A DNA stretch of 64,000 nt, taken from the NCBI GenBank assembly GCA_038234715.1, contig JBBQTD010000007.1, positions 1 through 64,000 on the forward strand, given 5' to 3'. How positions within the stretch are numbered: the stretch's first letter is position 1; each line of letters starts with the position of its first letter. Shown here one piece after another: positions 55,491 to 64,000 of the stretch. The DNA comes from SZAS-103 sp038234715. Its GTDB lineage: Bacteria; Pseudomonadota; Gammaproteobacteria; Xanthomonadales; Xanthomonadaceae. The translations under genes were made by a program, and so were the position numbers. Below the pieces are notes generated by a model that was given only the letters and a program-made list of their open reading frames with translations, searched no databases and was not told the DNA's origin.

Positions 55491-57413
55491 ATGAACCCGC
55501 GCACGATCGCGCTGTTGCTGTGCGCGCTATTGTGCGGCTGTGCCGGCCTGCGCAGCCGGGATCTTGACCATGCGGAAACCCTTGCGGCCGTCGCGCGCCC
55601 GACCGCGCTCGACTGCGACCGCGCCGAAGCTTGTGCGGAAACCTCGCCATTGCATGCGCTGGGTGATCGCGCGCTGGCCGAATCAAGCGCCGGCCATCCG
55701 GTCAACTACGTGGACATCGTCGAGGCCGGGCAGGATTCCCTGAAGGGCCGCATCAACCTGATCCGCAGCGCGCGCCAGAGCATCGACGTGCAGACCTTCA
55801 TCTACAACCAGGACGATGCCGGTTTCCTGTTCTTCAACGAACTGGTCAAGGCAGCGCGCCGCGGGGTGAAGGTGCGCTTGTTGGCCGACCAGCTGTTCTC
55901 GCCGATCGACGTCTCCCTGCTTGCCAACCTGGCATCCGCGCATGCGAATTTCCAGATGCGCATGTACAACCCGACGTTCGGTCGCGCGGCGACCTCGAAG
56001 GCGCAGTATGTCGAGGCCATCGTGTGCTGTTTCCGCAGCTTCAACCAGCGCATGCACACCAAGTTGCTGCTGGTGGACGGACGCGTCGGCTTCACCGGTG
56101 GGCGCAATATCGACGACCGCTATTTCGACTGGGATCCGGACTTCGACTTCCGCGATCGCGATGCGATCCTCGCCGGACCGGCGGTCGCGGACATGGAGCG
56201 CACGTTTGAACAGTTCTGGACCAGCCAGCGCAGCGTACCGATTGCGCGGCTGAAGGATGTCGCCGGACTGCTGCTTGCGAACGACGGCCCTCCCGCGCGC
56301 AAGCCGCTTGGCGACGAGCATCGAACGCCACGGGTGCTAGCACTCGCCGACTCTGCGTCAGACCAGGCCGTCATCGCCACGCTGTTTGCCGACGCGCGGC
56401 CGGTGAACGACGTGCAATTCATCGCCGACCCGCCCCACAAGCACGACAGCATGCCGGCTGAGGGTGGGAAGGCAACCCACGACCTGCGCGTCCTGATCGA
56501 GGGTGCACAGACATCGGTCCTGCTGCAGACGCCATACCTCGTCCTGACCAAGGGCGCCCGCGACATGTTCCACGCGATGCACCAGCGAGCCGCTCCTCCG
56601 CGCGTCACGATATCCAGCAACAGCCTGGCCTCAACCGACGCGCTGCCCGCGTACGCGCTGTCATACAAGTACCTGCGTCGCTACCTGCATGAGCTGGGCT
56701 TTCACCTGTTCGAGCTCAAGCCCTTTCCGCTCGATGTTCCGGTGGACGTGGCTGCGGCTGGCGGCCTGGACACCTCCACGACGTCCGCTGTGCAGGGCTC
56801 GACCGCCGCGTCGCCACAAGCTGCATCGGCGCTTTCTTCCGGGCGCACGGGCGGCCGCGAGACGACGCGACCTGCGTTGCGTGTGCCCAGCGAGTCCAGC
56901 CGGCTGCCGGGCTTGGGCAGCATATCGAGCCTGGTCCCCCTGCGCTCGGGAGGACTGCGTGTGAGCCTGCATGCGAAATCGATGGTGATCGACAGCACGA
57001 TCGGCATGATCGGCTCGCACAATTTCGATCCGCGCTCTGACAACTACAACACCGAAGGCGTGCTGGTCTTCCACGATGCGGTGCTGGCGCAGCGATTGCA
57101 GGCCGCGATCCTGCGCGATACCGCGTCAGTCAATTCATGGCTCGTCGCCAAACGACCGCGCTCGCCGGTGTCGCACCTCAACGGACGCATCAACGCGCTG
57201 TTCGAGAACCTGCCCTTGTTCGATCTGTGGCCTTTCCGTTACGCGACCAACTACGAACTCAAGCCCGGTTGCGAGCCGGTCCCGCCGGAGGATCCACGGT
57301 TCAGCGCCTGCTGGTCGCCGGTCGGCGACTTTCCGGAAGCGGAGATTTCGTTCAAGGCATTTTCGACGCGCGTACTCACCGCGTTCGGTGCCGGTCTGGC
57401 GCCGATCCTGTAA
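55491..57413 (+). CDS. phospholipase D family lipoprotein (ClsC-like)
   Basis: 640 residues. The N-terminus MNPRTIALLLCALLCGCAGL ends in a lipobox (CGC; cysteine near residue 17), so it should be lipid-anchored in the envelope. PLD domain 1 has SIDVQTFIYNQDDAG and MHTKLLLVDGRVGFTGGRNI. PLD domain 2 has SLHAKSMVIDSTIGMIGSHN and FDPRSDNYNTEGVLVF. A low-complexity Ala/Ser/Thr/Gly-rich insert of about 60 residues (about 420-485) lies just before motif 2. This is the ClsC type, which makes cardiolipin from PG and PE. The longer frame from 55386 overlaps sixA and was not used. A conventional cls lies at 29.7 kb. Confidence 0.87.
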   Translation: MNPRTIALLLCALLCGCAGLRSRDLDHAETLAAVARPTALDCDRAEACAETSPLHALGDRALAESSAGHPVNYVDIVEAGQDSLKGRINLIRSARQSIDVQTFIYNQDDAGFLFFNELVKAARRGVKVRLLADQLFSPIDVSLLANLASAHANFQMRMYNPTFGRAATSKAQYVEAIVCCFRSFNQRMHTKLLLVDGRVGFTGGRNIDDRYFDWDPDFDFRDRDAILAGPAVADMERTFEQFWTSQRSVPIARLKDVAGLLLANDGPPARKPLGDEHRTPRVLALADSASDQAVIATLFADARPVNDVQFIADPPHKHDSMPAEGGKATHDLRVLIEGAQTSVLLQTPYLVLTKGARDMFHAMHQRAAPPRVTISSNSLASTDALPAYALSYKYLRRYLHELGFHLFELKPFPLDVPVDVAAAGGLDTSTTSAVQGSTAASPQAASALSSGRTGGRETTRPALRVPSESSRLPGLGSISSLVPLRSGGLRVSLHAKSMVIDSTIGMIGSHNFDPRSDNYNTEGVLVFHDAVLAQRLQAAILRDTASVNSWLVAKRPRSPVSHLNGRINALFENLPLFDLWPFRYATNYELKPGCEPVPPEDPRFSACWSPVGDFPEAEISFKAFSTRVLTAFGAGLAPIL

Positions 57414-57496
57414 TCGCTCGCAGAGTCTTGCGTTGCATTGACCAAAGGCCCGTCTCGGCCTAGTCTGCTTTCTTCCTCCCCGCGGCGCCGACTGCC

Positions 57497-58111
57497 ATGC
57501 CGATTTCGATCAACATCGAGCTGTCCGACCAGGACATCGAACGCCTCAACAAGGCAGTGAACAACCCGTCCAGGAACGCGGACAAGGCTTCCATCGAGGA
57601 AATCGCCGCGGCCGCGGCGCGCCTGATGGAGGATGCGGGCAAGGGTGAGGTACCCGAATTCATCAGCCACCGACTGCACCGGCTGGACCAGATGATCGCG
57701 ATGGTGCGCGACGAGGGCTGGGCGATGGGTGCGGAAGATGTCCAGCGCGTGCTTTCCGCACTCGCCTATTTCGTCAACCCGGACGACCTGATCCCGGACA
57801 ACACGCCGGTTCTTGGCTATCTCGACGATGCGATCATGATCGAGATCTGCGAGCGCGAGCTGGCCCCTGAACTTGGCGCCTACCGGGAATTCTGCGACTT
57901 CCGGCACAACGAAGCCGAGCGCAGGGGCATGGATCCAGCGACGGTAGGCCGAGCCTCTTGGTTGGCCGAGCGCCGCGAGGAGCTGCAGGACCGCATGCAC
58001 CGCCGTCGTGCACGCGACTTCGGCACCGGTTACGGAAACAGCAGCGGCTACGCCAGCGATCGAACCTATGTGACCGAAGGTTGGCGACCGAGCCTGTTCC
58101 GCACGACGTGA
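57497..58111 (+). CDS. YkvA family (DUF1232) membrane-associated protein
   Basis: 204 residues. The DUF1232 core is recognisable in ALAYFVNPDDLIPDNTPVLG and YLDDAIMIEICEREL. The N-terminal 70 residues (MPISINIELSDQDIERLNKA) are helical and polar. YkvA-like proteins are small and of unknown function; this one is longer than usual and has no clear transmembrane helix. The tail is Arg/Ser/Gly-rich. It sits 83 bases after the PLD gene and may be in its transcript. Confidence 0.75.
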   Translation: MPISINIELSDQDIERLNKAVNNPSRNADKASIEEIAAAAARLMEDAGKGEVPEFISHRLHRLDQMIAMVRDEGWAMGAEDVQRVLSALAYFVNPDDLIPDNTPVLGYLDDAIMIEICERELAPELGAYREFCDFRHNEAERRGMDPATVGRASWLAERREELQDRMHRRRARDFGTGYGNSSGYASDRTYVTEGWRPSLFRTT

Positions 58112-58240
58112 ACCAGCAGGCTGAATTTGGGCCGGGTCGAATTCCCCGGCCGAATTCGCTTCGGTGAGCCTGCCCGGAGCCTGAATGTTTGCTCGCGCAG
58201 CGGAGTGCAGGCTCTAGCTGCGTCGTGCAGAATCGGGTCG

Positions 58241-59053
58241 ATGCTCCCAGTCGATCCTATTTCAACAGTCGATACCGCTGGCGCCCACGGCGACGACTGG
58301 CTGCGGCCGCTGCGCTACTTGCTGCGCGTCCCGCTGTTGCTGTTGCATCTGCTGGTATCCCTGCCGGTTGCCCTGCTGCTGATCGGACTGCCGATCGCGC
58401 GGATCCGTCTGCGCAGCGGTGAACGCATCGACCAGCGTGCGATTCGCGCTTGGTCGGCAGGATTGTTGCGCATCTTCGGGTTCCGCCCGAGTCGCCACGG
58501 AACGCACCTGCGTGGCGCCGCCCTGTTTGTCGCCAATCACGTCAGCTGGATCGACATCACCCTGATGCATAGCCAGCATGCGGTCGGCTTTGTGGCCAAG
58601 GACGAGATCAGTCGCTGGCCACTGGTCGGATGGATGGCGAGCCGCGCGAACACGATCTTCCATCGGCGCGGCAGCGATCACTCGTTGCGCGATGTCATGC
58701 AACAGATGGTTGGGCGGATGCGCGAAGGATCTGCGGTTGCGGTGTTTCCCGAAGGCGGCACCGGCGACGGGCGCAGCTTGCGGGTGTTCCACGCGCGCAT
58801 CCTGCAGACTGCGTTGGATGCCGATGTGTCGGTGCAGCCTGTCGCGTTGCGTTACGGCGACGGTGGCAATGCACAGGCGGCGGTCGCTTTTGCTCCGGGA
58901 GAGTCGTTCCTACACAATTTCTTCCGACTGCTGGGCGATCGCGCACGACAAGCCGAAGTGCACTTCCTCGAGCCACTCGTTCCGGTCATGGGAGGGCGTC
59001 GCGCGATGGCCGAACTCGCGCGCGCGCGCATCGGCGTGGCGCTCGCGGGATGA
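58241..59053 (+). CDS. lysophospholipid acyltransferase (PlsC-like)
   Basis: 270 residues. After an N-terminal helix (about 28-52, LLRVPLLLLHLLVSLPVALL) the acyltransferase motifs I, II and III appear: FVANHVSWIDITLMH (NHxxxxD variant), FHRRGSDHSLRDVMQQM, and VFPEGGTGDGRSLRVFHARI. This family acylates lysophosphatidic acid or related lysolipids. The in-frame opening from 58127 has no helix and the ATG 58241 (MLPVDPISTVD) fits the family. The stop overlaps the next gene as ATGA (59050-59053). Confidence 0.88.
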   Translation: MLPVDPISTVDTAGAHGDDWLRPLRYLLRVPLLLLHLLVSLPVALLLIGLPIARIRLRSGERIDQRAIRAWSAGLLRIFGFRPSRHGTHLRGAALFVANHVSWIDITLMHSQHAVGFVAKDEISRWPLVGWMASRANTIFHRRGSDHSLRDVMQQMVGRMREGSAVAVFPEGGTGDGRSLRVFHARILQTALDADVSVQPVALRYGDGGNAQAAVAFAPGESFLHNFFRLLGDRARQAEVHFLEPLVPVMGGRRAMAELARARIGVALAG

Positions 59054-60075
59054 TCGAGGCAAGCGACTACGCCCCCCCGACTTGGCTGCGAGGCCCTCAC
59101 GTGCAGTCGGTGTTGTCGTCGAGTTCCCTGCGACGTCGACGCGGAGCGCGTGCGTTGCGTCGCCTCGGCGCTCAAACTTCCGAGGTGCTGCTCGATGCCG
59201 GTGATGGGGTTCGGCTGCAGGGTTTCCATTCCACATTGCCACGTGATCCGCGCGGTCTGGTGCTGCTGTTGCACGGTTGGGAAGGCAGCGCCGAATCCGG
59301 ATACATGCTGCATACCGCCGCGAGCCTGCTCGAGGCAGGCTTCGACGTGTTCCGGCTGAATTTCCGCGATCATGGCGATACCCATCATCTCAATGAGGAC
59401 CTGTTCCATTCGTGCCGGCTGGGCGAGGTCCTCAACGCCGCGCGCGCGGTTGCCGAGCAGGTCGCGGTACGCCCGTTTCTCGCGGCGGGCTTTTCCCTGG
59501 GTGGGAATTTCGCGTTGCGAATCGCGCTGCATGCGTCGCTGGCCGATGTTCCCCTTGCGCATGCCGCGGCGGTATGTCCGGTGCTCGACCCGGATGCCGG
59601 GCTGATCGCCCTCGAGCGCGGATTGCCGTTGTACCACTGGTATTTCATGCGCAAGTGGCGCGACTCGCTGCGACGCAAACGCGCGCTGTTTCCCGGGCGA
59701 CACGACTTCGACGACTCCATCCTGCGTCAGGGCATGCGCGGGCTCACCACGTGGATGGTCGAGCGTTACACGAACCTGGGCTTGCTCGACAAATATCTCG
59801 ACGGCTACGCGATCTCGGGCGATCGACTTGCTGGCCTCAAGGTGCCCGTGAGCATCCTTACCGCGGAAGACGATCCGGTGATTCCGGTCGCCGACTTTCG
59901 CCGCCTGCAACTTCCACCCCATTCGCGCCTCGAGATTGCGCCGTTCGGCGGTCATTGCGGTTTCCTCGAAGGCATCAACCTGCAGGGCTTTGCCGAGAAG
60001 TGGGTGCGCGCGCGGCTGCTTGAAGCGGTGGAACGTGGATCCGAAGGTGCCGTTCGCGTTTCCGCAATCGCCTGA
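59050..60075 (+). CDS. alpha/beta hydrolase, YheT-like esterase
   Basis: 341 residues. LLHGWEGSAESGYMLHTA (oxyanion region), the nucleophile AAGFSLGGNFALRIAL, the acid in LTAEDDPVIPVADFR and the histidine in APFGGHCGFLEG are all present. The YheT family (EstB-like, resembles embryogenesis-associated EMB8) has esterase activity but an unknown physiological substrate. The start at 59050 (MIEASDYAPPTWLRG) overlaps plsC by four bases, so the genes are coupled. Together they suggest lipid metabolism, though that is an inference. Confidence 0.87.
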   Translation: MIEASDYAPPTWLRGPHVQSVLSSSSLRRRRGARALRRLGAQTSEVLLDAGDGVRLQGFHSTLPRDPRGLVLLLHGWEGSAESGYMLHTAASLLEAGFDVFRLNFRDHGDTHHLNEDLFHSCRLGEVLNAARAVAEQVAVRPFLAAGFSLGGNFALRIALHASLADVPLAHAAAVCPVLDPDAGLIALERGLPLYHWYFMRKWRDSLRRKRALFPGRHDFDDSILRQGMRGLTTWMVERYTNLGLLDKYLDGYAISGDRLAGLKVPVSILTAEDDPVIPVADFRRLQLPPHSRLEIAPFGGHCGFLEGINLQGFAEKWVRARLLEAVERGSEGAVRVSAIA

Positions 60076-60177
60076 CTGCCGCAGCTGGCCGAGCAGCGCC
60101 AAGCGCTTGCCGCGGCTCGGCAAGGCAGCTGACCCATCACGGTACAATATGCGTCTTCCCTCTGCCGGCTACCCCGC

Positions 60178-62286
60178 ATGTTGCAAGACGTGATCGACGC
60201 ACTGCGTCGGAATTCCCCACAGGCAGTCGCGCTCGGGCTCGCCGAAGCTGCCGCTGCACCCGAAAGCGCCGATGCGCACCACCTGCTCGGGATGGCGCAA
60301 CGCGATGCGGGCGACCATGTTGCGGCGCGCGCGAGTTTCGACCGCGCCATCGCCTTGGCCCCGGACGAATCGCTGTATCACTTCAGCCACGCCCTGCTTG
60401 CCCATTCGGAAGGTGACGTCGCAGCCGCCAGCCGGTCCAGCGCGCACGCGATCGCGCTCGATCCCAATCAGCTGGGTGCTTACCTGTTGCGGATACAACT
60501 GGCGATGGCGAGCGGAGACCTTGCCGAGGCCGAGCGACAGCTGAACCTTGCCGAGCGCGTCAACCCGGAACATCCGCAGTTGTTTTTCGCAGCCGGGCAG
60601 GTCGCGCTCGCGAAAGGCGAAGGCGACCACGCGATTGAATTGCTCAACAGGGCTTCTGCCGAACGACCCGAAGACGTGCAGATTCTTGCGACGCTCGCGG
60701 TCGCCTATCAGCGCTTCGGGCACGCTGCATTCTCCGAACAGGCCGTGCGCAAGGCAATGACGTTGCAGCCAGGCGCGACGGGTCTGCGACGCGCACTGAT
60801 CGAGTCCCTGATCGGCCAACGCCGCGACGACGATGCGCTGTCCGAGCTTGCGGCCTACCAACATGACCATCCCAGGGATCCGATGGGACCATTGTTCGCT
60901 GCGGAATTGCGTATGCGCGCCAACGAGCCGGCACCTGCACTGGGCGCTTTCCGCAGCGCGCTGGTGCTCGCGCCGCGGAATCCGCGTGCGTTGATGGGAG
61001 TCCAGCAGGCATTGGCGCAGTTGTCCGATCGAACGCTTGCCCGCACGGTGTGGGATGACATCCTCAAACAAGACCCCGGATTTGACCTGACCTGGTTATC
61101 GCGCCTGGTGGTCGCCGACGATCCGGACGACTATGGCGACGTCCTGCGTCGCTGGCGCGTGGCCTTGCCCGAGAGTCCCGGAATGCTGGTCAACCAGGCT
61201 CGCCTTGATGAGGTCAGCGGCCGCGACGCCGAAGCCGAAGCCGGCTACGACGCGGTCCTCGCGCGCATGCCAATGCAGGGCGATGCGCTCGTGGGAAAGG
61301 CGATCTACGAGCTGCGCAGCGATCCATCGGCGGCGATCGCGCGCCTCGACGATGCAATTTCCCAGATGCCAGAGGGCCAAGCCAGACCCGTGCTGGCGAT
61401 CAGAGGCCAGCTGCAAGATGGTCTGGACCATCTCGATGCCGCCATTGCAGATTGGGGACTGGCCTATCAGGGGCCGGGTAGCTTGCCGGTTGCGCAACCT
61501 CTGCCGCCACAAGAAATTGCCCTGCAGGCGCTGGGGTCCCTTCCCGCAGACCCCGCCCCCGGCGATACCCCGGTGGTGATGCTCTGGGGCCCACCGGGAA
61601 GTGGATCCGAGCGACTTGCCGCCGCGTTGCGGTTCAGCCCGAGCCGGCCATTGCTGCTCGATGCACCGGCGCCGCGCCCGCGCCTGCTGGAATTTCCCGG
61701 TCGCCTCATCGCGCGCGCACTGGACGCCGAGCAAGTGCCTGCACTTGCGCACGAAGTGGCAGCTGAATTCGCACGCACGATCGACCCGTACCTGCAACAG
61801 GGAAATCAGGGCGTGTTCGACTGGCTGGCTCGCTGGGATGCGCAGGTCGTACCGATGTTGCGGCGAGCGTTGCCGCGTACGCGACTCGTCGCGGTGTTGC
61901 GCGATCCACGTGACATGCTGCTGAACTGGCTTGCGTTCGGTGCGCCGGCGGGGCCAGTGTTCAGCGATCCGCTTGCAAGCGCTGCCTGGTTGGCAAGCCA
62001 GCTCGAGCATTTGTTGTTCAGTCGTGATGTCCTGCACCTGCCGGTGCTGATCGTGGACATGGATCATCTGGATGCCGATCCGGAGGGCACCATGCAGGAA
62101 ATCGCCAGGTTCGCCGACCTGCCGACCGCCCCTGACGCCCAAGTCGTCCGCGCCCGTGGGCTCGGCAGGGGAGGATTGCCAACGATGCTCCCGTGCGGCC
62201 GTTGGCGCGCATATCGTGGGCGGTTTGCGGATGCATTCGCAATCCTGGAACCGCTCGCGGAGCGGCTCGGATATCCACGCACATAG
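60178..62286 (+). CDS. TPR-repeat sulfotransferase family protein
   Basis: 702 residues. The N-terminal two-thirds (to about 450) is TPR-like, with repeats such as SADAHHLLGMAQRDAGDHVA and AEDVQILATLAVAYQRFGHA-type segments. The C-terminal third is a sulfotransferase domain: the 5'-phosphate loop PVVMLWGPPGSGSERLAAAL near residue 465, and the 3'-phosphate motif LVAVLRDPRDMLLNWLAFG near 570. These bind PAPS. No signal peptide is visible. The acceptor is unknown; protein-tyrosine or glycan sulfation are both known for TPR-sulfotransferases. Its start follows yheT by about 100 bases. Confidence 0.85.
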   Translation: MLQDVIDALRRNSPQAVALGLAEAAAAPESADAHHLLGMAQRDAGDHVAARASFDRAIALAPDESLYHFSHALLAHSEGDVAAASRSSAHAIALDPNQLGAYLLRIQLAMASGDLAEAERQLNLAERVNPEHPQLFFAAGQVALAKGEGDHAIELLNRASAERPEDVQILATLAVAYQRFGHAAFSEQAVRKAMTLQPGATGLRRALIESLIGQRRDDDALSELAAYQHDHPRDPMGPLFAAELRMRANEPAPALGAFRSALVLAPRNPRALMGVQQALAQLSDRTLARTVWDDILKQDPGFDLTWLSRLVVADDPDDYGDVLRRWRVALPESPGMLVNQARLDEVSGRDAEAEAGYDAVLARMPMQGDALVGKAIYELRSDPSAAIARLDDAISQMPEGQARPVLAIRGQLQDGLDHLDAAIADWGLAYQGPGSLPVAQPLPPQEIALQALGSLPADPAPGDTPVVMLWGPPGSGSERLAAALRFSPSRPLLLDAPAPRPRLLEFPGRLIARALDAEQVPALAHEVAAEFARTIDPYLQQGNQGVFDWLARWDAQVVPMLRRALPRTRLVAVLRDPRDMLLNWLAFGAPAGPVFSDPLASAAWLASQLEHLLFSRDVLHLPVLIVDMDHLDADPEGTMQEIARFADLPTAPDAQVVRARGLGRGGLPTMLPCGRWRAYRGRFADAFAILEPLAERLGYPRT

Positions 62287-62337
62287 GAGTTGATTCCAAC
62301 GCCAGGATGGCGGTCGGCGCATCGGAGGAAAACGCCC

Positions 62338-63450
62338 ATGAGGCTGCCGCGTATCCTTTTCCTTGCAGCATCATTCCTGCCGGTCGTCGTGTTCGCCGCG
62401 CCGACGCCGGCTGAGCTGGTTGCGCGTCTGCAGGTACCATCGGGTTTCAAGGTGACGCTGTACGCAGAGGGCGTGGTGAACGCGCGCGCCATGGCGTGGG
62501 GCGATCGCGGTACCTTGTTCGTTGGCTCCTTCGACGCCGGCAAGGTGTATGCACTTCGCGATGACGACCACGACGGCCACGCCGATGGCGTGCGGGTGAT
62601 CGCGAGCGGTTTGCGCATGCCGGTGGGCGTCGCATTCCGCAATGGCGCGCTCTACGTAAGCGCGGTCGATCGCATCCTGCGCTTCGATCGCATCGAGGAG
62701 AAACTCGACGCGCCACCCAAGCCGGTCGTCGTGATCGACGATCTTCCACGCGAAACGATGCACGGCTGGCGCTACATCGCGTTCGGGCCGGACGGGAAGC
62801 TCTACGTTCCGATCGGTGCGCCTTGCAACATCTGCGACAAGCCCGGCTACGCCAGGATCACGCGCACGCAACCCGATGGCAGCGGACGCGAGGATGTCGC
62901 AATCGGCATTCGCAACACTGTCGGGTTTGCATGGGATCCGATGGTCGGGCACTTGTGGTTCACCGACAACGGACGCGATCTGCTCGGCGACGACGTGCCC
63001 GACGATGAGCTGAACGTGGTGACGAAACCCGGGCAACACTTTGGCTTTCCCTACTGCCATGGCGGCGATGTGCTCGACCCCGAGTTCGGCAAGGGCAAGT
63101 CATGCCGCGACTACACGCCGCCAGCCGCAAAGCTCGGCGCGCACGTCGCACCGCTGGGCGTCGCCTTCTACACGGGAACGGCTTTCCCGCGGGCATACCG
63201 GTTCAATGCGTTCGTTGCTGAACACGGATCGTGGAATCGCTCGGCCAAGAGTGGCTACCGCGTCGTGCGCATGCAGATCGCAGGCGATGCGGTGCGCAGG
63301 ATCACGCCTTTCCTGACCGGCTTCCTCGATGGACAAACCACACTGGGTCGACCGGTCGCCGTCAGTGTCGCGCCGGACGGTGCCTTGCTGGTGACGGACG
63401 ATTTGCAGGGTGCGATTTATCGGATCTCCTACACCGGGGGTTCGCGCTGA
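62338..63450 (+). CDS. exported PQQ-dependent sugar dehydrogenase family protein
   Basis: 370 residues with a signal peptide (MRLPRILFLAASFLPVVVFA, then APTPAEL). The six-blade propeller begins VPSGFKVTLYAEGVVNARAM, and TMHGWRYIAFGPDGKLYVPI and GRDLLGDDVPDDELNVVTKP are typical of the glucose/sorbosone dehydrogenase family (YliI/GdhB-like). It should act in the periplasm on aldose sugars with PQQ as cofactor. A Cys pair in PCNICDKPG could form a disulfide or a metal site. GGAGG lies nine bases before the ATG at 62338. The next gene is a membrane protein after 94 bases. Confidence 0.87.
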   Translation: MRLPRILFLAASFLPVVVFAAPTPAELVARLQVPSGFKVTLYAEGVVNARAMAWGDRGTLFVGSFDAGKVYALRDDDHDGHADGVRVIASGLRMPVGVAFRNGALYVSAVDRILRFDRIEEKLDAPPKPVVVIDDLPRETMHGWRYIAFGPDGKLYVPIGAPCNICDKPGYARITRTQPDGSGREDVAIGIRNTVGFAWDPMVGHLWFTDNGRDLLGDDVPDDELNVVTKPGQHFGFPYCHGGDVLDPEFGKGKSCRDYTPPAAKLGAHVAPLGVAFYTGTAFPRAYRFNAFVAEHGSWNRSAKSGYRVVRMQIAGDAVRRITPFLTGFLDGQTTLGRPVAVSVAPDGALLVTDDLQGAIYRISYTGGSR

Positions 63451-63544
63451 TCTCGCCGGGCGACAGATTCGCGCACCCGGGTCTACACTGATCGCAATGC
63501 GATCGGGCAACCAAGGGGTGTCCGGCACTGGTGACGGGGCGTCA

Positions 63545-64000
63545 TGGGCCTGGATATCCACAGCGCGATCACGATCTCCGCGGTGCTCTCGCTGATGATG
63601 GCCGTGAGCTTGCTGTACACGCTGCACGACTATCCTGCACAGCAACGACCGAGCCTGCGCCTGTGGATCGCGTCGATGGGCGTGCAACCCGTGGCGTGGG
63701 TCCTGTATGGACTGCGCGGCGCGATTCCTGACCTGTTCGCGATCGTGATCGCCAATTCGGTACTCATCCTGACCTATGCATTCCAACTGCAGGCGGTGCG
63801 CCAGTTTGTCGGCTGCCCCAACAGGCCCATGCTGGTTTATGCGCCAGTGGTGCTGGTTGCTGCCGTGGAACTTGTTTTCACTTTCGCCTATCCAAGCATC
63901 CGGATGCGCACGGTCTGGGCCTCGTTGCTGATCGCAATTCCGTTCTTCCTGTCAGCGCACGCCCTGCTCAGCGGGTCGCGACCGCACCGACGCAGCAACT
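63545..64000 (+). CDS. multi-helix membrane protein, truncated by window end (possible N-terminus of a GGDEF protein)
   Basis: The frame from ATG 63545 is open to the window end and gives 152 residues. They contain at least four hydrophobic helices (for example ITISAVLSLMMAVSLLYTLH and LFAIVIANSVLILTYAFQL). A six-helix N-terminal region of this style often precedes a GGDEF domain in Xanthomonadales, but that part would lie outside the window, so this is a guess. Confidence 0.6.

Overview
This window comes from a high-GC gammaproteobacterium of the Xanthomonadales, probably a Rhodanobacteraceae relative. The best evidence is gene order. rpmH-rnpA-yidC-mnmE runs leftward. dnaA-dnaN-recF-gyrB runs rightward, followed by a TPR gene, tonB-exbB-exbD-exbD and pdxJ, which is the arrangement I recall from Xanthomonas. 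The window therefore spans the chromosomal replication origin. The most likely oriC is the AT-rich dnaA-dnaN gap near 14.6-14.8 kb, and genes on both sides point away from it. Almost everything is ordinary chromosome. I see no phage, insertion sequence, CRISPR array, tRNA or rRNA.

Layout. 0-1.3 kb holds a leftward YadG/YadH-type ABC exporter, cut by the window edge, and 1.4-2.2 kb a ferredoxin-NADP reductase. 2.3-7.2 kb is a rightward run: small membrane protein, small HTH regulator, secreted or membrane-anchored S33 peptidase, membrane protein, rhodanese and a NatA/NatB-type ABC exporter. A promoter with CTTGACAAG-type operator candidates precedes it. 7.35-7.85 kb is a large array of 21-bp tandem repeats. 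8.1-13.1 kb holds a TonB-domain lipoprotein and the mnmE-yidC-rnpA-rpmH block, which lacks yidD. 13.3-19.5 kb is dnaA-dnaN-recF-gyrB. 19.8-24.1 kb is a TPR protein and a TonB system with one ExbB and three ExbD paralogues.

24.1-33.6 kb is mainly leftward: pdxJ, phosphopantetheinyl transferase, two small membrane proteins, cardiolipin synthase, fructose-bisphosphatase and phenylalanine hydroxylase, with a rightward propeller-GGDEF cyclase inside. An Lrp/AsnC regulator is divergent from phhA. 34-41 kb holds an EF-hand protein, rhomboid protease, RlmI-type methyltransferase, folE, a broken topoisomerase IB gene, an MFS exporter and an uncharacterised protein. 41.2-44.8 kb is a fused indolepyruvate ferredoxin oxidoreductase. 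45-52 kb holds two 2-oxoglutarate/Fe(II) oxygenases, a REC-EAL regulator paired with a hybrid histidine kinase, and an exported protein of unknown function. 52.2-64 kb holds a Ycf46-like AAA+ ATPase, an orphan ParA, SixA, a PLD-family lipoprotein, a YkvA-like protein, PlsC, a YheT-like hydrolase, a TPR-sulfotransferase, a PQQ-type sugar dehydrogenase and the start of a membrane protein.

The least explained feature is a family of short tandem repeats found in three intergenic places (7.35-7.85, 32.42-32.55 and 53.83-54.08 kb). All three have an exact 21-bp unit, tend to alternate two unit types (42-bp super-period), and share a related core despite considerable divergence. Twenty-one base pairs is two turns of B-DNA, so the units repeat on one face of the helix. 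phhA (hydroxylase) and folE (first step towards its pterin cofactor) both lie in the window, and c-di-GMP turnover genes occur at two or possibly three places.
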